Source: Miscanthus floridulus | Lineage: Eukaryota; Streptophyta; Magnoliopsida; Poales; Poaceae | DNA length: 64,000 bases | Assembly: GCF_019320115.1 (NCBI RefSeq) | Contig: NC_089583.1 | Span: 81,361,928-81,425,927, forward strand | Direction of reading: 5' to 3' | Part shown: piece by piece, positions 35,539 to 46,639 of the stretch | Layout: every line of letters begins with the position of its first letter | Position numbering within the stretch: the stretch's first letter is position 1 | Position numbers and translations under genes: made by a program | The notes under the pieces: model-generated | The model's input: the letters and a program-made list of their open reading frames with translations, nothing else | What the model was told of the DNA's origin: nothing | The model's database searches: none

Positions 35539-35555
35539 TTTTAGGGGGGTAGATT
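35539..35555 (+). other. Chromovirus polypurine tract
   Basis: The sequence ttttaggggggtagatt lies immediately before the 3' LTR. A T-run followed by a G-rich purine tract is the usual plus-strand primer signal. Confidence 0.75.
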
Positions 35556-38451
35556 TATAACACCCTTGGTGTTACATTGTATGTTCTTACTAAAACATCG
35601 CATGAGCATCATATTTATGTGCATATGTGTACAACATGAATTATAAATCAATGTTAGGCACTTGAAACATTTATGCGAAACATGAAACAATGTTACGTGT
35701 CATGTCACTTGATTGAATTTTTGTCGAACAAAAATGTTATAGAACGTTTTTGCGAACGGCGTTGATTCATGTGCGGTCGAGGGCAAGGATAGCTAGTTAG
35801 TCCATCAAGGGGGTCAGATTTGGGATATGACGCGAAACCATTCGAAGTTAAGTCATTCCGCATAGGTTTGAAAGAAGGTCGACGAAGCCACCTTTGGCAA
35901 TAATTGTAGAGCGATCGGCTTAGGAAGTGGTACAACATATTGACTCCGATCGAAAGCCCAACGTACCCTCTTGTGCATCGAATAGTTGGTTTGGCCTTTG
36001 GAGCATCATGTACAAGTTTTCAAGCTGCTTTAAAAAGCGTGCACGACACATGACTTAGCTCTGGGCGCGGTCACCACTTGGCCTGGCACCGCTGCTGGCT
36101 TGCTAGCGCACTATCATGCCGGCCATGTCCCGCTGCCACGCTGGCTGCACCCCACCGCCGCTCCTATGCACGCACATGGCCTTACGCTACATGCCAAGGC
36201 CGTCTGCCACTGCACGCTGACCACGGCTGTCGCCGCTGCTGGCCGTGTCTGCCGCTGCTGGCTCACCCAAACGCATGTGCGCCGATGCGCCGGCCACATC
36301 CACACTGCGACCATGAAGGCACACGCGTGCAGGGTCTTGGCGCGGCTGCCTTGTCTGCCTGTTGGCACTTGTTGGCGCATGGGTCACAGCACTACGGCTG
36401 ATGCACTGCGCCCGGGCTGTCGACCAAGCTCTGCCGAGCCATGCCCTACCCTGCTTTGGCCAGAGGCGTGCCGGGTCCTACACTACATGTTGCCAGCAGC
36501 CACGCATGGCACTGCTCTGCTGACTCACCTTGGCTGCTCGCGCGAAGGACGACAGCCTGCTCCACCATCACCTCTGCATCACTCGCATTGTGTTTTCCTT
36601 GTCTGGCACTGCCGCTACGACACCGTGCCTAGCCTCATCGGCTTGTAGCCACGGCCGTGTGGACAGTCGGCTAGAGCATGTCCCGTTATCCCCCGTCATG
36701 GTGCATGTTTGTTTTTTGCATTGACATCTGCAGTTGGACCGAGCCAAGCCACGCCAGGACCCCCTGCCTCCGCTGTAGCCATGACCGATGGGACCTCCTT
36801 CATTCAATTCACCGTGACCACAGCAATCTAATCAAATTCGTCGCTGCCTCGGCTCCGTTGGGTAACTGGCCGAGCAACCATCCCCACCTCACTGCCTGTG
36901 TCCCCATGCTATGCCCCAATTTTGAAATGCCACGCCATCGGGTCCTTAAGACCGAGGCGGTCTACGCCGTCGACTAACCATGCGACCAAGGCATCCCGGT
37001 CCAATTCCTTGCTCTACTAGCCTCTCCTCCAGTTGGGCATCACCATGCTCACCATAGTCTAAGCCCTACCACCGTGTAGGAGTCCCTGGCACTACCGTGC
37101 ACCGTCGTACCACCTCGTGCGCACGTGGCCAGCTCACCTCGGGCTTTCTCCGGCCAAACCGTCAACACGAAGGTATCCGTGGGTAGTCCCTTGAGCTCTT
37201 TAGCTTAGTTGCTTGCTCCGTCTTCACTGTCACTCATGGGAACACACCCACCTTCGTAGGGAAGGGACCACCGCTGGGGAGGGGGCTCAGCATGGCGCCC
37301 CTATTCGCCATGAGCCTCCAGTCGCTGTGCTTTGTCCCCAAGGTAATCATTGGCCCCTTAGTTAGGCTTTAGTGGCTCGGGTGACGCCGGCGTGGCTGCC
37401 CGATGCCCGTGCTGTCGCGCCAGTCTGTGCACAGGTGCCGAGGGACGTCATCGCGGTAAAGAAGGAGAAAGGGGAGGGTGCAGCTGTAAAAGCGTAGACT
37501 AGCAAAATAGTGCCTTAGAGCTCGCTGTAAATACGTAGTAGTTTGGGGGTGTCCTTGCATATTTGCATCACGCGTGGGGCTCTCCTGTCACGAGCCGTTG
37601 GCCGGTTGGGCCACGCACGCACGTGGGTCATGCGGCACTGGCGCACGCCTCGCACCATTATAGGCCGAGCCAGCGCGAGTTGGGCCGAGGGGTAGGATTC
37701 GGTTTCCTTAATTTCCAGAAGAATAGAAATGTTTATTTATTTTAGTTATGAGTCGAACTTCGATAAATCATAGTAAATTGCATAGTTGTCCAAAAATAGT
37801 GAGACTAATTTTGTTAGGTTCACAAAAATACCATCTACTTGATAGTATAGTTGGATAGCAGTTAGCTATGACGAGTATTAGGTCATAAATTCAAAACTAG
37901 AGAGCTAATATTAGGTAGGTTAATACTTGTAGGAATATTTGTGGATAATTGGTGATAGATATAGCCACAAAAATTTTACAGTAGGTCCATTAGGTTGTCA
38001 TGTACTTGCTGTAAATTTTGTAGCCTTAGAATGGGTTGTTAAATAAAATAGCTATTACTCTTGTTTTATTGTATCTAGATTAAATCGGCATTAGGAGTAA
38101 GAATAACTGTAGTTGTTATAATAATAATGAATGTCATACCTCAAACTTATCGGTAACAATAGATGACTTATCACCGTGGTCAGTATCATTAGCTTAGGAG
38201 TTAAATTGATGTACTTTTACTTTAAGAATTTATGTTGCCGTATTATTAAACATTGCATCATCATTTCATGTAAACCATGAACTGGTAGACTTCGTGCCCA
38301 TCAGTGAGCCAGAGTACGATGAGGTGGTCGAGGAGTACGAGGAGAAGATCCTCATGCAGGAGAAAGCCCAGGAGCCTGTTGGTGCTGACCCTGCTGACCC
38401 GGCGCCTGCCTAAGGCAAGCCCCGGAGCATAATCCATATTTTTATGATCAC

Positions 38452-38483
<32 letters not shown>

Positions 38484-39762
38484 ATGTGCATTTAAGTTAT
38501 AGGCATTTTATGGAAACTACCTATATAAATATATCTACCCATGAGTCCTACTAGTATAGGTCGAGTAGCTGCTATGCTCAGGATATCGATAGCGTGAGTA
38601 ACCTACCGTTACTCACAAATAGGTGATAAAATATGATCACTCATGATAAAATGGTGTAAAGGAAAATGGTGACTGGGCAAGGATATGGTTTGGGTACTGG
38701 TGGGTGTAAGGGGTTGTGTCCTGCGGCCAACGGGGCATGACTTGGTTACACTTTTTCCCTGTTCGCGTCGATTAAGGACTAGTCATTGCAATGGACGCTA
38801 GGCAAGTCATAGATCTATTGTCCCGAGCGCATACTTGGGTATGGGCGCAGGGAAGACTTGTTGCTCTCTTGTCGTGGATCCGGCTCTTTCTAGACCGACT
38901 GATTGGAGGCGGGGATGGTGGAGGTCCTTGCACCACACGGAGTCCGGGACTCAGGGGTGGGGGCTTGGAGTCCAAGTTTAGACGGGGACCTAGACACCCG
39001 GGATAGGAGAGTGATGGGTTAGTCCTGCTTGTGCCTAGGGTACAAGCGGGGCATGTGTTTTTGGGGCACCCAGTTGGGCACATTGGTTCGCCAATCACCG
39101 CCGAGTCAGTACGACTTGTCTTAACTCTAGCATCGTAGTAAGAACTAAAAGTTGAAAGGAGAAGACATGGAACTGATTGCTCAACTCTTGCTTGAAAGTA
39201 GAACAGGTGCTTATATCGACTGGCTAGATGATAATTTAATATGGCTTATAATAAGACATAAATAAGGACTCACTATTAGCGTTGCTTTCTGCTAAAGAAA
39301 ACCAGCAAACCATAAAGCCTATCATATTCCTTGGAGTCGAGAAATTATTCCCACTAGTCGGATAAGTCTTGCGAGTACATTATGTACTCAGGTTTTATTT
39401 ACCCCTGTTGTAGGTGATGCTTGATGAGTACCTTTGTGTAGAGGATCCTTCTGGTGGGCTCAGACGGAATCGTCGCCCTTATTGCTATTTGTTATTTTTA
39501 AAAAATTCCGCTATTTATTATTCCGCACTCTAGTATTTGGTATTGTAATAATGTACTTTTTAAGAAACTCGAATGTATGAAATGAACTGGTATTGTAACT
39601 CATTCTCATTATTGGATCCTTGGGAAAAATGTGGATCTTTCGGGTTCTCCCTCGGGGTGTGCCCGACGGACACCGCTCGCTGTAGCCTACTTCCAGGGTG
39701 CTTAGTGTCTGATGGAAGACGAGCGCCTCCGTAAGTATGCTATTTCAGGTAGTTCTGCCACA
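35556..39762 (+). repeat. Chromovirus 3' LTR
   Basis: 4207 bp, pair of 9931-14125. It starts tataacaccc (TG mutated to TA) and ends ctgccaca before the TSD caaga. Divergence from the 5' copy is very uneven: about 50 differences in about 345 aligned bases of the GC-rich block near 36060-36405, but only about 6 in about 370 bases of the AT-rich block near 37733-38108. Confidence 0.93.
38452..38483. repeat. (TA)n(TG)n microsatellite in the 3' LTR
   Basis: A run of ta units followed by about nine gt units. The same site in the 5' LTR (12834-12846) has only a short ta run and a single gtg, so the array expanded after insertion. Confidence 0.85.
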
Positions 39763-40850
39763 CAAGAGCTCATATGGTGTCTTCTCTTTCAATGGGTGAC
39801 AATAGAGACGGTTGCTACAATAGCAAGCCATGTTGATAGCTTCGGCCTGAAAAGATTGACTAACATTGTACTTACTAAGCATAGACCTTGCCATATCAAT
39901 GAGTGTTCTATTTTTCCTCTCAAAAAGGCCATTTGATTGTGGAGTGTACTTGACCGAGAATTGATGTCTAATTCCAAATTCATCATACAACTCATCAATT
40001 CTAGTGTTCTTGAACTCACTACCATTATCACTTCTAACTCTCTTAATGGTTGTTTCAAACTCATTGTGAATGCCCTTGACAAATGATTTGAATGTTGCAA
40101 ACACATCATGTTTGTCCACTAGAAAGAATACCTATGTGTATCTAGTATAATCATCCACTATCAAAAAACCATATTTGTTACCAACAATGCTAATGTATTG
40201 TGTTGGCCCAAACAAATCCATGTGCAATAACTCAAATGCTTTACTAGTGCTCATCATGCTTTTCTTAGGATGGGTGTTTCCAACTTGTTTTTCAGCTTGA
40301 CAAGAACTACAAAGCTTATTCTTTTCAAACACAATATCTTTCAAGCCTCTAGCCAAGTCATGCTTAACCAATCTATTCAATTGTTTCATTCCAACATGAC
40401 CAAGCCTTTTATGCCATAACCAACCCATGCTAGACTTAGTGAACAAGCATGTAGATAATTTAGCTTCACTAGCATTGAAATCAACCAAGTATAGATTCTC
40501 ATATCTAAAGCCTTTGAAGATCAAGTTAGAGCCATCTACACTTATGATCTCTACATCATCTACCCCAAATATGCATTTGAATCCAAGATCACACAATTGA
40601 GCCATGGATAGCAAATTGAAGTTCAAGCTCGCTACTAGCAACACATTTGATATGCTCATGTCATTGGATATTGTAATCTTACCAAGTCCTTTGACCTTGC
40701 CTTTGCCATTGTCACCAAATGAGATACTATCATAACCATTATTGCCATTGGTATTGATTGAGTTGAACATTCTTGCATTTTTTGTCATGTGTTGAGTGCA
40801 CCCACTATCAAGAACCCAATGCCTTCCTCTGGGTTTGTAATTAACCTACA
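39763..40850 (-). pseudogene. Copia protease and integrase (5' part of pol)
   Basis: On the minus strand: protease active site DSGCTQHMT, then the integrase zinc-binding part (HKRLGHVGMKQ ... CSSC) and core with the acidic triad in MDLFGPT, RSDNGSEF and LFERKNRT all present. Breaks: a TAG (CAG expected) just before protease and a TAG (TGG expected) near 40130. gag and pol are in different frames, offset by one base at 40860. The frame runs to the TSD at 39767-39763 and continues at 9930. Confidence 0.92.
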
Positions 40851-40858
40851 AAAGAAGA

Positions 40859-42910
40859 TCAATTCTTTTTAGGTACCCAAACTTGCTTGGGTCCTTGAAG
40901 GTTAGTTACTAAGCTCTTTGGTACCCAAATGGCTTTCTTCTTTGAGCCCATCCATGGTTTACCAATGAACTTAGCCTTCACACCATTTGTACCCTTAGTA
41001 AGCATATAAAAAGAATCAAGCTTAATGGAGGATACATTAGTATTTTTGCTCTTGTTTTTGCATTCATGCTCTTTATGACCAACTTGCTTGTAACTAGTGC
41101 AAAACCGACCATTGTTCTTTACAAAACTAGTCTTGTGAGGAGCAAGGGCTGCCTTGCCTTTCTTGGGGGTATAGCCTAATCCCTCTTTGTAGAGAGAAGC
41201 TCTTTGGCTACCCATGCACATAAGCAAGCGATCCTCACCACCATATGCTTTAGCTAAGGTGTGAGTGAGCTTATTGACCTCCTTCTTGAGGTTCTCATTC
41301 TCAACCATTAGTGAGGTATCACAAGTGAAACCATCACTACTAGATGAGGTGGAAGTAGAAGTACTACAAGAAGGGTTAGTGGGAGCAACAATGATAGGCA
41401 TATATAATGATTCATCAATTATATCAAAAGTTAAGCTTACATCGCAAGTCTCAACATGCTTCTTTTTATCTTGCTCATTAAGCAAAGAGGAATGAGCCTT
41501 TTCAAGATTTTTATGAGTCTTGCCAAGCTTCTCATGGGCTTCCTCTAGCCTCTCATGAGTTGCTTTGAGCTCATCAAGGGCTTGCTTAAGGGCTTTTACC
41601 TCCTTATTCAAGCTCTTGCATTCCCTTCTCTTAATATCAAAGTGTTCTTTGGCATCTTCTAGCATGTCAAATAATTCATCTTTAGTAGGTTCATCATCAT
41701 CACTATCACTATCATTTTCATTATCATGTTCATCATCACTTCCATCATCATCACAAGTTTGTATCTTAGTGGCCTTAGCCATGAAGCATGATGGAGTGTC
41801 GAAGAGAGAAGGCTTCTCATTGATAGCAATGCTTGCAAGTGCCTTCTTTTTGGTGGTCTTGTCATCATCACTATCATCATCATCACTTGAGGAGGCATCA
41901 CTATCCCAAGTGACCACATATGAACCACCCTTCTTCTTCTTGAAGGTCATCTTGTCCTTCTTCTCTTTCTTTTCCTTCTTGTCCTTCTTCTTGTTCTTCT
42001 TGTTGTCATCATCATTGTTGCTATTGTATGGACATTGAGCAACAAGATGATCTTTGCTTCCACATTTGAAGAACCTTTTTGACTCTTCCTTATTCTTGGA
42101 TGAAGATTTCTTTCTTCTAGCATGGTAACCTTTCTTCATCATGAACTTGCCAAATTTCTTGACGAAGAGAGCCATCTTCTCATCATCATCATCATCCCAT
42201 GAGCCATCATCTTCACTTGATGTTTCTTGCTTAGCCTTGCCCTTGGATGATGTGGCCTTGAATGCCACACTCTTCTTCTTCTCATCTTTCTTCTTCTTTT
42301 CTTTCTTCTCACCATCATCTCTATATGTATCATCGGTCATTATATCTCCCAACACTTGGTTTGGTGTCATGGTGTCCAAACCACTTTTCACTAGAATAGT
42401 GACCAATGTGCCAAATCTTGAAGGTAAACATCTCAAGAACTTGTGGGAGAAGTCTTTGTCCTTCACCTCTTCTCCAAGTGCTTTGAGATCATTGACAAGC
42501 ACTTGAAGCCTATGGAACATATCCGGCACACTCTCATCCCCCTTCATCTTGAAGCTTGCAAACTTCTCTTTGAGAATGTATGCCTTTGCACCCTTCATGG
42601 CTTGAGTGCCTTCAAATGATTCTTCTAACTTCTTCCAAGCCTCATGAGCCATCTCAATATTCTTGATTTTCTTAAATGTTTTCTCATCAATTGCATCATG
42701 AATGGCACTTAGAGCAATATCATTGTTTTGGAGAAGCACTTCTTCGGTCATGGTGGGATTCTTCGGATCACCAATCTTAATTTTGGTTTCTACCACCTTC
42801 CACACTTTTCTATTGATTGACTTGATATGTGTGGCCATCTTTGATTTCCAATACGGATAATTTGTGCCATCAAATTGGGGTGGTTTCTTGGTGTTGTTGA
42901 TTTGAACCAT
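40859..42910 (-). CDS. Copia gag, 683-codon open frame
   Basis: Starts at the ATG at 42910 (MVQINNTKKPPQFDGTNYPY), 43 bases after the primer-binding site. The N-terminal half is the Copia gag domain (WKVVETKIKIG, LRCLPSRFGTLV). Then come Lys- and Asp-rich segments, a coiled-coil stretch (about residues 420-490), and two CCHC-like knuckles. Both knuckles lack a Cys: near residue 280 the first ligand is Phe (FFKCGSKDH), and near residue 605 the second is Tyr (CTSYKQVGHKEHEC). The frame itself is intact, unlike every pol in the window, but RNA binding is probably impaired. A Ser/Leu-rich plus-strand frame over it is a shadow. Confidence 0.88.
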   Translation of the reverse strand: MVQINNTKKPPQFDGTNYPYWKSKMATHIKSINRKVWKVVETKIKIGDPKNPTMTEEVLLQNNDIALSAIHDAIDEKTFKKIKNIEMAHEAWKKLEESFEGTQAMKGAKAYILKEKFASFKMKGDESVPDMFHRLQVLVNDLKALGEEVKDKDFSHKFLRCLPSRFGTLVTILVKSGLDTMTPNQVLGDIMTDDTYRDDGEKKEKKKKDEKKKSVAFKATSSKGKAKQETSSEDDGSWDDDDDEKMALFVKKFGKFMMKKGYHARRKKSSSKNKEESKRFFKCGSKDHLVAQCPYNSNNDDDNKKNKKKDKKEKKEKKDKMTFKKKKGGSYVVTWDSDASSSDDDDSDDDKTTKKKALASIAINEKPSLFDTPSCFMAKATKIQTCDDDGSDDEHDNENDSDSDDDEPTKDELFDMLEDAKEHFDIKRRECKSLNKEVKALKQALDELKATHERLEEAHEKLGKTHKNLEKAHSSLLNEQDKKKHVETCDVSLTFDIIDESLYMPIIVAPTNPSCSTSTSTSSSSDGFTCDTSLMVENENLKKEVNKLTHTLAKAYGGEDRLLMCMGSQRASLYKEGLGYTPKKGKAALAPHKTSFVKNNGRFCTSYKQVGHKEHECKNKSKNTNVSSIKLDSFYMLTKGTNGVKAKFIGKPWMGSKKKAIWVPKSLVTNLQGPKQVWVPKKN

Positions 42911-42952
42911 TTTTACACCAAAGGTTGTTAAGCCTCAAATCATGGTGACATC

Positions 42953-42965
42953 GGCTCTGATACCA
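42953..42965 (-). other. Copia primer-binding site, initiator tRNA-Met type
   Basis: TGGTATCAGAGCC on the minus strand, two bases after the 5' LTR. It fixes the orientation of the element and the inner edge of the LTR. Confidence 0.9.
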
Positions 42966-42967
42966 CT

Positions 42968-44895
42968 TGAAAGGTCCTAATGGCTAGAAGGGGGTGAATA
43001 GCCTATTTAAAAATTTCTACAACAACACTTAACAAACTGGTTAGACAATTATGAGGCGAAGTGAGTGTTGCGCTAGCCTATTAAAAATGCAAGCCACCTA
43101 CCACAATTCTAGTTTATATAGTTTCTATCCACAAAAAAGCTATAACACTACACTAAGTTAATGTGCTCTCAAAGGCTAACTAAAGAGCCACACTAACCAA
43201 ACTAACAAGCTCTCACAACTAGCTACACTAAAGAGCTTGATAACTAGTTTACGGTAAAGTAAAGAGAGTGTACAATTTGTTTATACCGCTGTGTCGAGGA
43301 AGGAGCCAATCAATCACAAGAATGAATACCAATGAAGACCAATCACCTCAGAATCAAATGATGAACACAATAATTTTTTACCGAGGTTCACTTGCTAGCC
43401 GGCAAGCTACTCCTCGTTGTGGCGATTCACTCACTTGGAGGTTCACGCGCTAATTGGCTTCACACGCCAAACCTCAATAGGGTGCCGCACAACCAACATA
43501 AGATGAGGATCACTAGAGTAATCCACTAGAGTACCTTTTGGCTCTCCACCGAGGAAAGGTCAAGAACCCCTCACAATCACCACGATCGGAGCTAGAGACA
43601 ATCACCACCCTCCGCTCGATGATCCTCGCTGCTCCAAGCCATCTAGGTGGCGGCAACCACCAAGAGTAACAAGCGAATCCCACAGTGAAATATGAACACC
43701 AAGTGCCTCTAGATGAAAATACTCAAGCAATGCACTTGGATTCTCTCCCAATCTCACAAAGATGATGAATCAATGATGGAGATGAGTGGGAGGGCTTTGG
43801 CTAAGCTCACAAGGTTGCTATGTCAATGCAAATGGCCAAGAGAGTGAGCTTGAGCCAGCTATGGGGCTTAAATAGAAGCCCCCATGAAATAGAGCCATTG
43901 TACCCCTTCACCGGGCACAACTCAGGGTGATCGGACGCTCAGGTCGGATCGACCGGACGCTGGCCCTCGGCATCCAGTCACGTGATACACGTCATGTGTC
44001 CCCTCTCTTTGAATACTGTTTGCCCAATCTCAATGGTCAATAGTCGACCGAACGCTGCAGCTCAAAGTGACCGGACGCTGAACCCCAGCGTCCGATCGTT
44101 TCCAGTAAGCATCTAGAGATAACTTTTCATGACTGGACGTGTCTGGTCATGCTCGATCGGACACACCCAGCGTCCGATCACTCGGTGACTCCTCCATGCA
44201 TGACCATGTTAGTGTGACCGGACATAGCCAGCCAACGTCCGGTCATTTTAGCACCAGCGTCCGGTCGATGACCGATGCTATGCTTCTTCGGCTGCTACTG
44301 ATCAGACGCACCGGTCCTATAGAGACCAGCGTCTAGTCGCTTACAGTGACCTCTATCGTTTCTATCTAGGGCACCGGTGGCACCATTGGACTGTTCGCAC
44401 TCTACGAGCGGATACCCCGTCGGTGAAGTTCCTAACACTTGCTCAAATGTGCCAACCACCAAGTGTATCACCTTGTGCACATGTGTTAGCATATTTTCAC
44501 AAATATTTTTAAGGGTGTTAGCACTCCACTAGATCCTAAATGCATATGCAATGAGTTAGAGCATCTAGTGGCACTTTGATAACTGCATTTTGATACGAGT
44601 TTCACCCCTCTTAATAGTACGATGATCAAACCAAAATGTGATCACACTCTCTAAGTGTCTTGATCACCAAAACAAAATAGCTCATACCATTTATACCTTT
44701 GCCTTGAGCCTTTTATTTTTCTCTTTCTTCTTTTCAAGTCCAAGCACTTGATCATCACCATGGCATCACCATCATCATGTCATGATCTTCATTTGCTTCA
44801 CCATTTGGAATGTGCTACCTATGTCATGATCACTTGATGAACTAGGTTAGCACTTAGGGTTTTATCAATTCACCAAAACCAAACTAGAGCTTTCA
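42968..44895 (-). repeat. Copia 5' LTR (Maximus type)
   Basis: On the plus strand it runs from tgaaaggtcctaatggc to gagctttca (1928 bp). The solo LTR at 56883-58944 is a family member with the same ends. It contains palindromic gaccggacgc / gcgtccggtc motifs between about 43920 and 44340. The minus-strand TATA-like ctatttaag lies near 43870. Its 3' partner is missing because the element is truncated at 8108. Confidence 0.9.
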
Positions 44896-46639
44896 AGGGT
44901 GAGGTTGTGGCCTCGGAGGGAGCTGTGGGCGCGTGCGCAAGGTAGGCTGGGCCGTTAGTGATGCTTTGAGCCCTTTTTCATTTTCTAAATTCTAGAGAAT
45001 TTATTCTTTTCCTAGTATTTGATTAATGGCTCAAATAAAATTAGTAAAGAGAATTTTCCAATGGGTAAAATTCACCAATTAAGTATGAGTTTTCCGCTGC
45101 AAAGTTTAATGTTTATTATCTTCTAATTAAATTTGAACCAATAGGAGAATTTAATTTGAAGAGCAATTCTATTTAGTAAATTATGATTATGTTTATCCTC
45201 TAACTTAATTGGAACCAATGGAAAAATTTAAATTAGAGGAGTAGTCTGTTTTGTTTAAGTCAGATTATGGTATTGTCATTTTCTAACCAACATTGATGAT
45301 GCTATCTTATAATGAGTTCAAGTTTGAGGTTTAAATCTCTGATAAGGACCAAGAAATGCTCCTGAACTAATGGAATGTATCTTATTAACATATTTTCACG
45401 GCAATGAAGTTGATTATCTTCTAATTAATTTTGAAACAACAAGAGAATTTAATTTTGAAGAGTAGTTGTATGTCTTTTAAGTTAATTTATGAGTTTTATG
45501 TATTCATTCTATTTTCTGCCCAACGGTGATGTAGAATTGATGCAGAAGCACCTTGTATGTTTTAATTCGATGAGATCACTCGACTGCATGCCAATGGGCT
45601 GCAATACTGGGGTATGTGAATAAAAAGGCTTGAGTCAAGCCAGTTCAGGATATTTTTTGTTAGTTTACTAGTTTTCTAATTAAATTGGAACCAACGGAAA
45701 GATTTAATTAGAAAATAAAGTATAAGTGAATGTTTTAGTCGTCATGACTAAGTTTTCATATAGATGTATCCCGCATGGGGAGAAGTTTTGACATAATACT
45801 TATGCTAGTCAATCCTACATGGTGGGAGAAGTTTCGTGATGATTCACATGTTTTCTAAATGGTCAATACTAACCAAAGAATAAGAAAAGATGCAAGTGTG
45901 ACTTGTAAAAGTACATCTAATGAAAGACCTCGTTGAGTTCTTGAAGTGAAATAAGAAAAGTGTACTCCTAAATAGATCAAGAAATCACTTTGTTTACATG
46001 ACATAATCATGTGAATGAAGTAAGTTATAAGTGTCTCCTTGTTCATGGGCTTTCTAAATAGTTCTCAAAATTATGGCAGTAAAGTTCATGCCATATTTTG
46101 AGGGGAAGAATATTAAGATCAATTAAGAAAAATACTTTTCATTAAGAGTGAGATAAAGATCAATAAGATAGATACTCTTCATTAAGAGAGATAAAGATTA
46201 ATTAAGATGAAACCATTGGAGGAGTACAACGGTCACAACAAGGACACCCCTAAGCAGAGAAATAGCTAAATTCCTAGACCTTTCAAAGTTCTGATAGGAA
46301 GATAGCGTAGTCAGCCACAAAATATTAAGGTGGTGCTTAAAGCGCCATATGAGGTTTTAACGGATTAAACCCCAAAAAAGATATTTGAAGATACACTATC
46401 TTTAGAAAAGATGGGAAGATCTAGGGACTATGTACCACTTTAATGATTCAAAACAATGAAGACAAGTGGGACTATGTACCACTTTAATGATTCAAAACAA
46501 TGAATTTCTCAATACATGTTGATGTTGTATGACTTATACAACACCTGTTGTTGGCTTTTCGAAGAAGGTGAATAATGTAAACAAGGATCTTGTGATATAG
46601 GAGCCTGTAGAATCAATTGCCTCTTGGCAATGAAGAGCA
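44896..46639 (+). repeat. AT-rich leader of an older Copia, with four related hairpins
   Basis: No gene is seen. Four copies of a roughly 40-bp inverted repeat occur at 45121-45160, 45197-45239, 45418-45460 and 45672-45715. Each has a stem of the type ctaattaaatt / aatttaattag around a GGAACCAA-like loop; the last has a perfect 14-bp stem. A pair of 'catggggagaagtttt / catggtgggagaagttt' blocks follows near 45774 and 45819, and a 37-bp direct repeat starts at 46424 and 46468. It probably belongs to the 5' part of the Copia remnant that follows. Confidence 0.5.

Larger units (their letters stand above)
9931..39762 (+). mobile_element. Tekay/Del-type chromovirus (Gypsy) with 4.2-kb LTRs, itself interrupted
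   Basis: Two long direct repeats (9931-14125 and 35556-39762) flank a primer-binding site for initiator tRNA-Met, gag with a CCHC knuckle, protease, reverse transcriptase, RNase H, integrase and a C-terminal chromodomain, all on the plus strand. Long LTRs plus chromodomain place it in the Tekay/Del clade. A Tat element (16300-32577, TSD ctgcc) splits it between protease and reverse transcriptase. Without that insertion the element would be about 13.5 kb. All its reading frames carry nonsense codons, so it is not autonomous now. Confidence 0.94.
8108..44895 (-). mobile_element. SIRE/Maximus-type Copia element, left end truncated, split by a nested insertion
   Basis: Read on the minus strand the order is 5' LTR (44895-42968), primer-binding site, gag, protease, integrase, reverse transcriptase, RNase H: the Copia order. 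The long gag with acidic and coiled-coil parts and the tgaaaggtcc LTR end fit the SIRE/Maximus lineage. Integrase is interrupted at 9931-39762 by a chromovirus; the 5-bp TSD caaga lies at 9926-9930 and 39763-39767, and the Copia frame resumes in phase across it. The element stops within RNase H at about 8108, so the end of RNase H, any 3' region and the 3' LTR are absent. It is the oldest of the three nested elements. Confidence 0.92.

Noticed and set aside
41565..42038. 157-codon Ser/Leu-rich plus-strand frame that looks like a secreted or membrane protein
   Set aside because: It is the complement of Lys- and Asp-rich codons of the Copia gag, which produce Ser- and Leu-rich shadows.
46424..46505. 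37-bp direct repeat with a 44-bp offset as a possible functional site
   Set aside because: It is a single local duplication inside a heavily decayed Copia remnant, with no sign of conservation.
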